Source of the DNA: Cellulophaga algicola DSM 14237
GTDB taxonomy: Bacteria; Bacteroidota; Bacteroidia; Flavobacteriales; Flavobacteriaceae
DNA length: 64,000 nucleotides
Direction of reading: 5' to 3'
Assembly: GCF_000186265.1 (NCBI RefSeq)
Contig: NC_014934.1
Coordinates: 4,278,001-4,342,000 of the forward strand
The translations under genes were made by a program, and so were the position numbers. How positions within the stretch are numbered: the stretch's first letter is position 1; every line of letters begins with the position of its first letter. The notes under the pieces are model-generated. The model saw only the letters and a program-made list of their open reading frames with translations. It was not told the DNA's origin and searched no databases. Of this stretch, positions 35,257-44,910 are shown in pieces.

Positions 35257-37354
35257 TATACTTCCAAATATTCTTATGCCTAACTAATTGTGCATACGTA
35301 TAATTAATTACTGCATTCTCATCTTTAGCAAGGGTAGGGTCGTCTTTTAGAAGTTGTAGCGCATAGTAACGGGCTGTTTTTAAAATATCATTGTCTCTAA
35401 CGATATCTGCTATCTTTAAATTTAACATACCACTTTGTTGGGTTCCCATTAAATCTCCTGGGCCACGGAGTTTTAAATCGACCTCGGCGATTTCAAAACC
35501 ATCATTGGTACGGACCATTGTTTCTAATCGTGTTTTTGCTTCTGTAGATAGTTTAAAACTCGTCATCAAAATACAAAAACTCTGATCTGCACCACGGCCA
35601 ACACGACCGCGTAATTGGTGTAGTTGTGACAATCCAAAGCGTTCCGCACTTTCTATAATCATTACCGAAGCATTGGGTACATTAACGCCCACTTCTATAA
35701 CCGTAGTGGCTACCATAATTTGTGTTTCCCCCTTCACAAAACGCTGCATTTCATATTCTTTATCTACAGGTTTCATTTGGCCGTGAACAATAGAAATCTG
35801 ATATTCAGGCTGAGGAAAATCACGGACAATACTTTCATAACCATCCATTAAATCTTTATAATCTAATACCTCAGATTCTTGAATTAGTGGATATACCACA
35901 TAAATTTGCCTTCCTTTTTTAATTTCCTCTCGGATAAACTGAAATACTTTTAAGCGGTTAGAATCATACCGATGTACCGTTTTTATAGGTTTTCGTCCTG
36001 GAGGTAATTCATCAATCACAGAGATATCTAAATCGCCATACAAACTCATCGCCAAAGTTCTCGGTATTGGGGTGGCTGTCATCACTAAAACATGTGGTGG
36101 TATCGTATTTTTATGCCATAATTTAGAACGCTGTGCAACACCGAATCGGTGCTGCTCATCTACAATGGCTAATCCTAAGTTTTTATACTGTACTTTATCC
36201 TCCAACAGGGCATGAGTGCCTATCAAAATTTGAAGCTCCCCACTTTCTAACTGTTCGTGTATGACTTTCCGAGCAGATTTTTTTACAGAACCTGTTAATA
36301 GTGATACCGTAATGCCAACACCTTCTAGTAGCTCTTGAATGCCTACAAAATGCTGATTCGCTAAAATCTCTGTAGGTGCCATCAAGCAGGCTTGAAATCC
36401 ATTGTCAATCGCTAGCAACATCGCCATTAAAGCAACGATTGTTTTTCCAGAACCAACATCACCCTGCAATAAGCGATTCATTTGGGCATTGCTCCCTAGG
36501 TCTGATCTAATTTCTTTCAGTACCCGTTTTTGTGCGTTGGTAAGTTCAAAAGGTAAGTGATTGTTGTAAAAATCAGTAAATATGGTGCCTACTTTATCAA
36601 AAGGGAAGCCTTTGATACGCTTTTTATGCAACATATTCTTAGCGATGAGTTGCAGTTGAATATAAAAAAGCTCTTCAAATTTTAGTCTAAATTGTGCTTT
36701 GGCTAATAATTCTTGATTCTTAGGGAAGTGAATATTAAACATCGCTTCACTCTTAGAAATTAAATGTAGTTCTTCTATAATTTTAGGCGAAAGGGCTTCC
36801 GTAAATTTCCCATTCAGTTCTACAAAAATCTGCTGAATTAATTTACTTAGCACTCTATTCGTAATCCCCTTATTACTCAGTTTCTCCGTGGACGGATATA
36901 CCGGCTGCATGTAAATTTTTAAGCCCTTTTCATGGTCCACAAGCAATTCCATTTCAGGATGCGGCATGGAGAAGGTACCGTTGTAAAAATTGGTTTTTCC
37001 AAAAACCACATAGGGTACATTGAGCTTTAAATTCTCACGAATCCATTTTTGCCCCCTAAACCATACCAATTCCATTTTACCGGTATCATCTAGAAAGGTA
37101 GCTACGAGTCGATTCCCTTTTTTTTGTGCTACCGATTTTATATGGGTGATTTTTCCAACTACCTGAACTTCAGAAGTATTTTGTTGTAAAAGATTAATCT
37201 TATAATACTGTGTCTTATCTATGTACCGGTGGGGAAACAGATTTATAAGATCTTGATAGGTTTGAATGCCAAGCTCAGATTGCAAGGTGCTAGCCCTATT
37301 AGGACCAACACCTTTTAAGTAAGCAATGGGAGTTTGTAAAAAATTTGCATTCAT
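35249..37354 (-). CDS. recG: ATP-dependent DNA helicase RecG
   Basis: The 701-aa RecG remodels stalled replication forks and Holliday junctions. The N-terminal wedge/OB part includes VVGKITHIKSV. The helicase core has Walker A GDVGSGKT (about residue 301), the DEQH box VDEQHRFG (about 398), motif TATPIPRTLAMS and the C-terminal motif QLRGRVGRG. Length and all motifs are complete. It is convergent with the last TraQ-like lipoprotein gene, overlapping its final 8 bases, and divergent from the M1 peptidase gene. Confidence 0.97.
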   Translation of the reverse strand: MNANFLQTPIAYLKGVGPNRASTLQSELGIQTYQDLINLFPHRYIDKTQYYKINLLQQNTSEVQVVGKITHIKSVAQKKGNRLVATFLDDTGKMELVWFRGQKWIRENLKLNVPYVVFGKTNFYNGTFSMPHPEMELLVDHEKGLKIYMQPVYPSTEKLSNKGITNRVLSKLIQQIFVELNGKFTEALSPKIIEELHLISKSEAMFNIHFPKNQELLAKAQFRLKFEELFYIQLQLIAKNMLHKKRIKGFPFDKVGTIFTDFYNNHLPFELTNAQKRVLKEIRSDLGSNAQMNRLLQGDVGSGKTIVALMAMLLAIDNGFQACLMAPTEILANQHFVGIQELLEGVGITVSLLTGSVKKSARKVIHEQLESGELQILIGTHALLEDKVQYKNLGLAIVDEQHRFGVAQRSKLWHKNTIPPHVLVMTATPIPRTLAMSLYGDLDISVIDELPPGRKPIKTVHRYDSNRLKVFQFIREEIKKGRQIYVVYPLIQESEVLDYKDLMDGYESIVRDFPQPEYQISIVHGQMKPVDKEYEMQRFVKGETQIMVATTVIEVGVNVPNASVMIIESAERFGLSQLHQLRGRVGRGADQSFCILMTSFKLSTEAKTRLETMVRTNDGFEIAEVDLKLRGPGDLMGTQQSGMLNLKIADIVRDNDILKTARYYALQLLKDDPTLAKDENAVINYTYAQLVRHKNIWKYIS

Positions 37355-37434
37355 AGGACTAAAATACTTCTTAGAAACAAAGGAACAAAAACCAAATTGC
37401 TTATTTTGGTATTGATTTTGAATTTTATTAAAAT

Positions 37435-39525
37435 ATGCGGTATTTATTTTTAAGTTTTATCTGTTTATTCTCTATTTCTTTAAGTGCTCAAGAGCAGAAA
37501 TCTGTCGATTTTATTTCTGGCACAGCCTCACTTTCTATTCTTCCTAAGGAGAAGAAAATCATAGGGACGGTAACCTATGCTTTTGAGGTTTTAAAAGATG
37601 TTGATAGTATTTTTTTAGACGCAAAAAATATCAAATTTACAACCATAAACCTTAATGGTAAAAAAGTAAAGTATGTTAATGACGAAAAACATGTTATTAT
37701 CAAAAAGCGATTCAAAAAAGGAAAATCACAAATACTGAATCTTTCTTATGAAACGCAACCTAAGCAAACTGTTTATTTTATTGGATGGGAGGACGATACA
37801 AGTACAAATAATCAAGTTTGGACACAAGGTCAAGGGAAATATACGAGTCATTGGCTTCCAAGTTTTGATGATATGAATGAAAAGGTTGTCTTTGACTTAA
37901 CTATCAGCTTTGATTCAGCATATGAAGTGGTGGCCAACGGAAAGTTAATTGATTCCAAAAAGGATAAAGATAATACGACCACTTGGTATTATGATATGGA
38001 TAAGCCTATGAGTAGTTATCTTTTAGCTTTTTCTATAGCGAATTATGATAAAAACGTACTAAAAAGCGCTACGGGTATACCTCTAGAACTATATTACTAT
38101 CCTGAAGATGAGGCTAAAGTAGAGCCTACCTACCGATATACAAAAGAAATTTTTGATTTTTTAGAAGGTGAGATTGGCGTAGATTTCCCTTGGCAAAATT
38201 ACAAACAAGTACCGGTAAAAGATTTTCTATATGCAGGAATGGAAAATACCACGACTACTATTTTTTCTGATGCCTACATGATAGATTCTACTGCTTTTAT
38301 AGATAAAAATTATGTAAATATAAACGCCCATGAATTAGCGCATCAATGGTTTGGAGATCTTGTTACGGAGGTTGATGGTCATCACCATTGGTTGCAGGAA
38401 GGCTTTGCAACCTACTACGCTTTATTATCTGAAAAAGAACTTTTTGGAGATGAGGAATTCTATTGGAAATTATTTGATACCGCTGAAATGTTACATAAAA
38501 GCACTATAGATGGCAAAGGAGAATCACTTAAAGATCCAAAAGCTAGTAGCTTAACGTTTTACGAAAAAGGGGCTTGGGCTTTAGTATTTCTTAGAAATGA
38601 AATAGGAGCAAAGGCTTTCAAAAAAGGGATTCAGAACTATTTAGAAAAATACAAATTTAAGAATGTAACGATTAAAGAATTCCTACAGGAAATGGAAACA
38701 GCAAGTGGTACATCTTTAGTCAGTTTTGAAACGGTATGGCTAGAAGAAAAAGAATTCTCTAATGAAGCTGCTTTAACCTATTTAAAAGAAAATTCTTCAA
38801 GTATTGCTGATTTTATAAAACTTCAATATGCAGTGAATGCTTTATTACCGCAAAAAGAACAATTAGCCTTAATTGAAAATGCGTATGCGACATCTACCTC
38901 TATTGCATTTAAGAAAAGAATTGTTTTAAACTATTCTGAATTATTTTCAGAAGATTTAATTGAGGAAATACTGGCTTCAAACGTATTAGAATTGCGACAA
39001 GCATTACTATTAAAAACTGTTCAAATTCCTTTAGGGTTGCAGGCAAATTTTGAATCATTGTTAGAAGACCAAAGCTATGTGACGGTTGAAAATGCTCTGT
39101 ACCGCCTTTTTTTGAACTTTCCTGATAACAGAAAAGCGTATTTAGACCAAACAAAAGACATTGTAGGTTTCTCTGACAAGAATGTACGCTTGTTATGGTT
39201 AACATTGGCTTTGGTTACTGAAGATTATAACAGTTTAAAGACCAAAGAATATTTTGATGAATTAGGGAGTTATACAAATGCTAAATATGATCCTAAAACA
39301 CGAGAGACAGCTTTTCAATACCTATTTCAGACGTTTGGATTAACAGATATCAATTTAGAAGATTTAGCAGATGCCAGTATGCACCATAGTTGGCAGTTTA
39401 AAAAATTTGCAAGAGCATTATGTGATGAGTTGCTAAAAGATGAAGCCTATAAAAATAGAATTATCGCATTATTGCCTAAATTAAATGAAAAAGAAAAACT
39501 GTATCTTACTAGTAAACTAGAGTAG
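37435..39525 (+). CDS. M1 family zinc aminopeptidase, exported
   Basis: The 696-aa protein has a signal peptide (MRYLFLSFICLFSISLSAQ) and the full M1 catalytic set: a GxMEN-type motif (YAGMENTTT), zinc motif HELAHQWFG at residues about 299-307, and third ligand Glu 322 in WLQEGFATYY. It should release N-terminal amino acids from peptides in the periplasm. The patatin-like gene starts 1 base after its stop, so the two are probably cotranscribed. The C-terminal 200 residues are helical, as in other M1 enzymes. Confidence 0.93.
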   Translation: MRYLFLSFICLFSISLSAQEQKSVDFISGTASLSILPKEKKIIGTVTYAFEVLKDVDSIFLDAKNIKFTTINLNGKKVKYVNDEKHVIIKKRFKKGKSQILNLSYETQPKQTVYFIGWEDDTSTNNQVWTQGQGKYTSHWLPSFDDMNEKVVFDLTISFDSAYEVVANGKLIDSKKDKDNTTTWYYDMDKPMSSYLLAFSIANYDKNVLKSATGIPLELYYYPEDEAKVEPTYRYTKEIFDFLEGEIGVDFPWQNYKQVPVKDFLYAGMENTTTTIFSDAYMIDSTAFIDKNYVNINAHELAHQWFGDLVTEVDGHHHWLQEGFATYYALLSEKELFGDEEFYWKLFDTAEMLHKSTIDGKGESLKDPKASSLTFYEKGAWALVFLRNEIGAKAFKKGIQNYLEKYKFKNVTIKEFLQEMETASGTSLVSFETVWLEEKEFSNEAALTYLKENSSSIADFIKLQYAVNALLPQKEQLALIENAYATSTSIAFKKRIVLNYSELFSEDLIEEILASNVLELRQALLLKTVQIPLGLQANFESLLEDQSYVTVENALYRLFLNFPDNRKAYLDQTKDIVGFSDKNVRLLWLTLALVTEDYNSLKTKEYFDELGSYTNAKYDPKTRETAFQYLFQTFGLTDINLEDLADASMHHSWQFKKFARALCDELLKDEAYKNRIIALLPKLNEKEKLYLTSKLE

Positions 39526-39526
39526 T

Positions 39527-40441
39527 ATGAGAGCATTAGTAATTTCTGGAGGTGGGAGTAAAGGGGCTTTTGCTGGTGGCGTTGCCCAATATCTTATTGA
39601 AGAAGCACACCAGGAGTATGATCTATTTTTGGGAACGTCTACTGGGAGTCTTTTAATTTCTCATTTAGGCCTAAAAAAAATAGAAAAAATCAAAGAAATT
39701 TATACGTCTGTAAGTCAACGTGATATCTTTAGCAATTGTCCTTTTTCAATACAAAAAAAACATGGTGTTGAAAGTATTGGTATACATCATTTTAATGTGC
39801 TGAAAAATTTTTACCGCGGAAGCAAAACCTTTGGAGAGAGTCATAATCTATTGCAACTTATAAAAAACACCATTACCCTAGAAGAGTTCAATATCCTTAA
39901 AAACGGTCCAAAAGATATTGTAGTAACCGTATCTAATTTATCACTTAATCAAGTGGAGTACAAATCTATTAATGATTTTTCATACGATGAGTTTTGTGAA
40001 TGGGTATGGATTTCTTGTAACTATACGCCATTTATGAGCTTAGTAAAGAAAAATGGATGTGAATATGCTGATGGTGGGTTAGGAACCATGGTGCCTATTG
40101 AAGAAGCCATAAAAAGAGGGGCAACTACTGTAGATGCTATTATTTTGCAAACAGAAGTGACACATTTAAACCGGATGCCATCTAAAAATGTGTTCTCATT
40201 GTTGACCAATATGTTTGCTTTTATGTTAGATCGTATCGAGCATCAAAATATTAGAATCGGAAAGTATGTAGCTAAGCATAATAATGCAATCATCAACTTT
40301 TATTATACTCCCACTGTTTTAACTACAAATTCACTTATTTTTGACGAAACTAAAATGGCAGCTTGGTGGAAAAGCGGATTTAATTACGCGAAATTTAAAA
40401 GTTCAGAAAGTAGTCCGTTAAAACCAGAAGTAACCAACTAA
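39527..40441 (+). CDS. Patatin-like phospholipase, copy 1
   Basis: The 304-aa protein carries the patatin signature: oxyanion motif GGGSKGAFAGG at residues 8-18, nucleophile Ser in GTSTGS (about 38-43), and the catalytic Asp in DGGLG (about 182). It is a predicted cytoplasmic lipid acyl hydrolase because no signal peptide is present. It starts 1 base after the M1 peptidase and is followed by a close paralogue. The substrate cannot be told from sequence. Confidence 0.92.
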   Translation: MRALVISGGGSKGAFAGGVAQYLIEEAHQEYDLFLGTSTGSLLISHLGLKKIEKIKEIYTSVSQRDIFSNCPFSIQKKHGVESIGIHHFNVLKNFYRGSKTFGESHNLLQLIKNTITLEEFNILKNGPKDIVVTVSNLSLNQVEYKSINDFSYDEFCEWVWISCNYTPFMSLVKKNGCEYADGGLGTMVPIEEAIKRGATTVDAIILQTEVTHLNRMPSKNVFSLLTNMFAFMLDRIEHQNIRIGKYVAKHNNAIINFYYTPTVLTTNSLIFDETKMAAWWKSGFNYAKFKSSESSPLKPEVTN

Positions 40442-40455
40442 TAAAATATTAAAAT

Positions 40456-41343
40456 TTGAAAGCATTAGTAATAAGTGGAGGTGGGAGTAAAGGTGCTTTT
40501 GCTGGTGGAGTTGCCCAATACCTAATGGAGATTAAAAAAAAGGAGTATGATCTATTTCTTGGCACCTCTACAGGGAGTCTATTAATTCCGCAATTATCGC
40601 TAAATAATGTTGGTAAACTTTATGATATTTATACCAATGTGAACCAACTTTCTATTTTTAGCTTAAATCCGTTTATTGTAAAGAAAAAAGATGGTCGTGA
40701 ATTTGTAACAATTAACTATTTTACCACATTTTTACAGTTTTTAAAACGTAAAAGAACTTTTGGAGAAAGCGGTGCCTTACGTAGAACCATCAAAAAGAAT
40801 TTTTCTCTAGAAGAATTTAATCAAATAAAAAATTCAAACAAAAAAGTAATTGTTACCGTTTCAAATTTATCTAAAAATAGAGTAGAGTATAAGGAGCTAA
40901 GTGAATTTAGCTACGAGGAGTTTTGTGATTGGATTTGGATTTCTTGTAATTACATCCCGTTTATGTCTTTAGTAAAACGCGATGGGTATGAATATGGCGA
41001 TGGTGGTTTAGGATGTGTTGTTCCTATCCGAGAAGCCATCAGAAGAGGCGCTACAGAAGTAGACGCGATAATCTTAGAATCAGAAAACTTAAATCAGAAT
41101 AAAGTATTGGGTAAGAATCCGTTCTCTCTTATGCTAAGTATTTATGGCTTTGTTTTAGATCAAATAGAATACCACGATGTTTCTGAAGGGGTGTTAGCTG
41201 CCAAACACAACGGCGTGAAATTAAATTTATATTACACGCCAACCAGGCTTACCGAAAACTCGCTTGTTTTTAATAAAAAACTAATGCGAGAATGGTGGTT
41301 GCAAGGATTTAGTTATGCCGAAGAAAAATTTAAAGAAAAATAA
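40456..41343 (+). CDS. Patatin-like phospholipase, copy 2 (TTG start)
   Basis: This 295-aa paralogue of the preceding gene has the same catalytic motifs (GGGSKGAFAGG, GTSTGS, DGGLG). The start must be the TTG at 40456, because the protein from there aligns residue for residue with copy 1 (KALVISGGGSKGAF), and the first in-frame ATG lies after the oxyanion motif. Copy 1 ends 14 bases upstream. Divergence is spread over the protein, so the duplication is not recent. Confidence 0.9.
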   Translation: MKALVISGGGSKGAFAGGVAQYLMEIKKKEYDLFLGTSTGSLLIPQLSLNNVGKLYDIYTNVNQLSIFSLNPFIVKKKDGREFVTINYFTTFLQFLKRKRTFGESGALRRTIKKNFSLEEFNQIKNSNKKVIVTVSNLSKNRVEYKELSEFSYEEFCDWIWISCNYIPFMSLVKRDGYEYGDGGLGCVVPIREAIRRGATEVDAIILESENLNQNKVLGKNPFSLMLSIYGFVLDQIEYHDVSEGVLAAKHNGVKLNLYYTPTRLTENSLVFNKKLMREWWLQGFSYAEEKFKEK

Positions 41344-41358
41344 AAATAGATGTAAAGC

Positions 41359-41874
41359 TTACCAAAGATTGCTTATTTCTTTCTTTACAAAGGATAAGGC
41401 TGTTGCCGATGGCGATGCTTTGTCCATCGTATCACTCAATACATCTTCTCTAAATTTATCTGCATTTTCTGCACTCAAAGCTGCTTTTCTAATAGATTGA
41501 ATGGTAGCACTTTTTGCAGCTTTTATAATATTCCAGCAATCATCAGTAAGATATATTTGTTGCGATAAATTATGATCAAATTCGGTTTCAATAGTACGTA
41601 TCAAAAGCAATTCATAATCATTTTTATTAGATGTTAACGGAGCAACTCTCACTACTAAACTAGGTATAGAAATACGTTCTAAAAATAAGGACATACGCTC
41701 ATACGCCTGTAAGCGAATAGGCAATGTATGTTTTTGAGTATCTTTTTGTAGCAAATATCTTCTACGGCCTTCTTCATTTTTTGTATGCATTTTAAAAAAG
41801 TAAAAAGCAACAACGCCGGTAACTATTGATGGCAATAAATAAGCGAATGCTTGTAGAATCTGTTCTCCGTTCAT
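41359..41874 (-). CDS. Conserved flavobacterial membrane-anchored protein (DUF7935-like)
   Basis: The 171-aa product has one N-terminal transmembrane helix (AFAYLLPSIVTGVVAFYFF, about 9-27) followed by a soluble helical domain with the recognisable segment HTLPIRLQAYERMSLFLERI (about 49-68). This type of protein is widespread in Flavobacteriia without an assigned function. It is convergent with the second patatin gene at a distance of 15 bases. I have no evidence for a role. Confidence 0.75.
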   Translation of the reverse strand: MNGEQILQAFAYLLPSIVTGVVAFYFFKMHTKNEEGRRRYLLQKDTQKHTLPIRLQAYERMSLFLERISIPSLVVRVAPLTSNKNDYELLLIRTIETEFDHNLSQQIYLTDDCWNIIKAAKSATIQSIRKAALSAENADKFREDVLSDTMDKASPSATALSFVKKEISNLW

Positions 41875-41944
41875 AATACTTGTGGTTTTAATTGGTTATA
41901 GATTTTAAAACGAAGTAATATTTAAAAAAGTATTTTAATGAAAT

Positions 41945-42271
41945 TTATCTCACTAAAAGTTTATTAGAGACCTTATAAGTTGCAGTATATGCCATACCTG
42001 ATTCTCCTTTTTTAAAGTTGAAAAATGTTTTTTTATACCATTTTGGATCTGTAGCTTTTTTGTTGTGTGTTTCATGACTAGAAATACCAAAAGATGCACC
42101 ATTTAATTGCGCTTCTATCGTATAGATACCAATACCGAAATATTCACATTTTTGTAATACAGTTTCAAAATCAGCTTCTGAAAAATAATGAATCCCATCT
42201 GCTTCAAAATTTTCATTTACATTTTTTAAATCGATGAAAACATTTTTCTCTAAAAATTCTTGTTGTTGCAT
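41945..42271 (-). CDS. Small conserved protein of unknown function
   Basis: The 108-aa soluble product (N-terminus MQQQEFLEKNVFIDLKN) has mixed alpha/beta character, with a likely strand pair YFGIGIYTIEAQLNGASFGI, and no signal peptide or recognised motif. It lies in a leftward series of genes but with gaps of 70 and 100 bases on each side, so it may be transcribed alone. Confidence 0.6.
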   Translation of the reverse strand: MQQQEFLEKNVFIDLKNVNENFEADGIHYFSEADFETVLQKCEYFGIGIYTIEAQLNGASFGISSHETHNKKATDPKWYKKTFFNFKKGESGMAYTATYKVSNKLLVR

Positions 42272-42371
42272 AATTGTAAAAACAGTTTATGTATTTCGCG
42301 CGAAAGTAATTAAAAATTTATCTTGAATGATACGTAACGCATTTTATTAATTTGTCTTATCAAATTAATTT

Positions 42372-43151
42372 TTAATTATTCTCTTTAATTTGTTCACGCA
42401 CTAAAAAATAAAATGCATCAAATTTTGGTGAGATGCGAATATTTAGACCCTCTGTAAACCCACCATCTTTTGTTGTTGCTACCAAGCGAGCATTACTAAT
42501 ACTATATTGTTTTTGTAGCTTATTTGCTAGTACTGTTGCTAGATTTAAAGCCACATCAAACTCCCCCGTATTGGTTACCCCTTCTACTGTAATAGTAGCA
42601 TCTTTATATCGTTTTAACACATTAGTGATTTGAGTTAACATACTTTCTGTAGCAGATTTTTCTACTGCACTTTTAGAGGTTAATCCATTTCTTGTTGCTT
42701 CGTTTAAAGAAATGGTAACAGCTCCATTAGCCACATTAATAGTACTGTTTTCTCCTAAACTCTTTTTTAAGTCTGTTAAAATAGCTAATGCTATAGAATC
42801 ATGACTACTAAATTTATCATTAATTACTTTAAGTTTAGCTTCTTTATCTTGTAGACTTTCTAATGTTTTACCAATATTTTCAGATTTTTCAATAGAAGCT
42901 TTGGTAAAATTATTTATATTTTCCATTAATGAATTATTAGTAACTAATAACTCATCTACTTGCGTCTTATAAGAATCTGCTTCTGTTTTACTAACAGTTT
43001 CTCTTTTTTTAGAGACTACATACAAATTATTAATAGAATCTTTAGCTGCTTTTAAATTCTGAATTTCAATTAATAGATCAGATTTTTTTTGAGCCTGCAA
43101 TGTAGTAACGCTAATAAAAAGGATACTTAAAAGTGTAAAATATTTAATCAT
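42372..43151 (-). CDS. OmpA-like coiled-coil protein with degenerate PG-binding motifs
   Basis: The 259-aa exported protein has a signal peptide ending LQAQ, a long coiled coil (about 22-120) and a C-terminal OmpA-like domain. Its organisation parallels the OmpA lipoprotein at 54233. The peptidoglycan-binding signature is lost: the expected EGHTDD region reads EGVTNTG, and the NRRTRI region reads GLNIRI. It therefore probably no longer binds diaminopimelate. It is also not a lipoprotein. It is 30 bases downstream of the polytopic membrane protein gene, which suggests a joint envelope function of unknown kind. Confidence 0.75.
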   Translation of the reverse strand: MIKYFTLLSILFISVTTLQAQKKSDLLIEIQNLKAAKDSINNLYVVSKKRETVSKTEADSYKTQVDELLVTNNSLMENINNFTKASIEKSENIGKTLESLQDKEAKLKVINDKFSSHDSIALAILTDLKKSLGENSTINVANGAVTISLNEATRNGLTSKSAVEKSATESMLTQITNVLKRYKDATITVEGVTNTGEFDVALNLATVLANKLQKQYSISNARLVATTKDGGFTEGLNIRISPKFDAFYFLVREQIKENN

Positions 43152-43181
43152 ATTGTAAAAAGATTTAAGGGCTAAATTAAA

Positions 43182-44900
43182 TTATTCTTCGAGTTTTTCC
43201 GGGTTATTATTTTTTAATTCTCCAATAGTATCAGAATTAGGTGCTCTAGTAATTTCATTAAATTTATTTAAATTAGATATATTCTCAATATCGCTGTTGG
43301 AATTGATTCCCGCAAGTACTTTATTATCATCAATATGTACGCTAATACAACGAACAATATCATTTAAGAAATTATCATCTTTATTCATTTCTAAAATATA
43401 ACGAAGACCTTCTAAGTTATTGGTAGAAACATCCGCAAGGGTAGTGGTTACTATTTCACTGACAAAAATCCACGAGGTAGATTTTGTATGCATAATGGTA
43501 TTCTCACTTCGAGTACTATCGTACACAGACATTCCCGTTGCTATTTTTGATTCATTAAAAGTACCGTTAGACGTAAATTGCACCAAATGTGATGTAAATT
43601 GCATTTCTCCCCAAAATATGTGAGCAATTCTTACCCAATAGTATTGGAAAACGAACAAAATAGAAGCAAAGAAAAAAGTAGTAAAATAGTTTCTAAAAGA
43701 AAAATCGTTAGCAAAACTATTCAGGTTAAAAAAAATGACAACACATCCTAAAACTGCCATTAATCGGCCAACAACTGCGATAATAAAGCGTACTTGCTCC
43801 ATTTTTTTACTTACTGTAACCTCACGGTATATAGGTTGTGTCTCTTGAATAGAATCTCCTTTAAAATTTCCTTTATTTTGTGCTCCTTCAAATTCTAAAA
43901 TAGGATTCATTTCTCTATAAATTCTATTTGGCAATTCTTTGTACCTTTTGTTTGCCATTTCTAAATCGAAAAAGCGAAACAAATCTCTTGGGTGGTGCTG
44001 TAGTTGTAACTCGTTTAAATATTCACTAACTGCTGTATTAGGAACCGTTTCATTTACTCTCGTCTTTGCTAAAAAATAAGCCGCAAAAGTGGTCAATAAT
44101 CCTAAAAATAGTATGGTAAATATACTTCCAAAAATAGGGATATTAAGGGGTATAAAATCAACACTCCTTTCTGATAATTTTGCCATAACCACGGGCAAAA
44201 TAATTGTTAATACTATGGGGATAATAATTGCCTTTACACTAATCCTACGAGGATTTTTTGTACTTAATCTAGCATTTGTAGGTCTATTTCTATACCAAAC
44301 CACTAAAAGATATAGCGATAATAGTAAGGCATACCATTCCAAAATGGTACTTGCATTATGTACATCCAACATCCCTGTTTTAATAGTAAAAAGGCCTAAT
44401 AAAAATAGGAGAACAGACACGATTGATTTAATAACCGCTACGGAAACACCATCTACCATAGCTCTATACGCTGGTGGTAAAAATAAAAAGTTAGGAATAA
44501 GTGTAATCACAAATCTAGAGAAAAAGTTATCTTTCTCTTGAAAAGTAAAATTCAATCGTTTTTTAAGCATTTCAGCAAGTCCACTTGGCTTGTAAGCCAT
44601 ATTTCTCCGATCATCTTTTTCATTGCTTAAATTACCTGGTACATTTCTACCGACCAGAAAACGAAACACATAAAAACTACCACGTATTAAGGAATAAACA
44701 CCCCATGATAAAAAAGACAAAGCAACCCCAAGTTTTAACCATGCGGTAGATTTTAATCCAGAATTTAAATCTGATGAGATATTAAAAACTAATATAATTC
44801 CAATTATTAGGATAAGGAGTCCTCGTGCTAATTCTAAAAAACCTTCTAATTTAAAAGGGTTTTTTATGCCTAATGTGTCTTTACCGTAATCAAATGCCAT
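43182..44900 (-). CDS. Polytopic inner-membrane protein, unknown
   Basis: The 572-aa product has about eight transmembrane helices (near 20-43, 52-82, 155-180, 186-206, 222-243, 258-282, 388-410 and 418-443). There is a cytoplasmic or periplasmic loop of about 100 residues between the sixth and seventh helices, and a soluble C-terminal domain (445-572). I recognise no transporter or enzyme motif. It starts 10 bases after the glutamate-synthase-like gene and precedes the degenerate OmpA-like gene, forming a likely three-gene operon. Confidence 0.75.
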   Translation of the reverse strand: MAFDYGKDTLGIKNPFKLEGFLELARGLLILIIGIILVFNISSDLNSGLKSTAWLKLGVALSFLSWGVYSLIRGSFYVFRFLVGRNVPGNLSNEKDDRRNMAYKPSGLAEMLKKRLNFTFQEKDNFFSRFVITLIPNFLFLPPAYRAMVDGVSVAVIKSIVSVLLFLLGLFTIKTGMLDVHNASTILEWYALLLSLYLLVVWYRNRPTNARLSTKNPRRISVKAIIIPIVLTIILPVVMAKLSERSVDFIPLNIPIFGSIFTILFLGLLTTFAAYFLAKTRVNETVPNTAVSEYLNELQLQHHPRDLFRFFDLEMANKRYKELPNRIYREMNPILEFEGAQNKGNFKGDSIQETQPIYREVTVSKKMEQVRFIIAVVGRLMAVLGCVVIFFNLNSFANDFSFRNYFTTFFFASILFVFQYYWVRIAHIFWGEMQFTSHLVQFTSNGTFNESKIATGMSVYDSTRSENTIMHTKSTSWIFVSEIVTTTLADVSTNNLEGLRYILEMNKDDNFLNDIVRCISVHIDDNKVLAGINSNSDIENISNLNKFNEITRAPNSDTIGELKNNNPEKLEE

Positions 44901-44910
44901 AGAAAAATTA

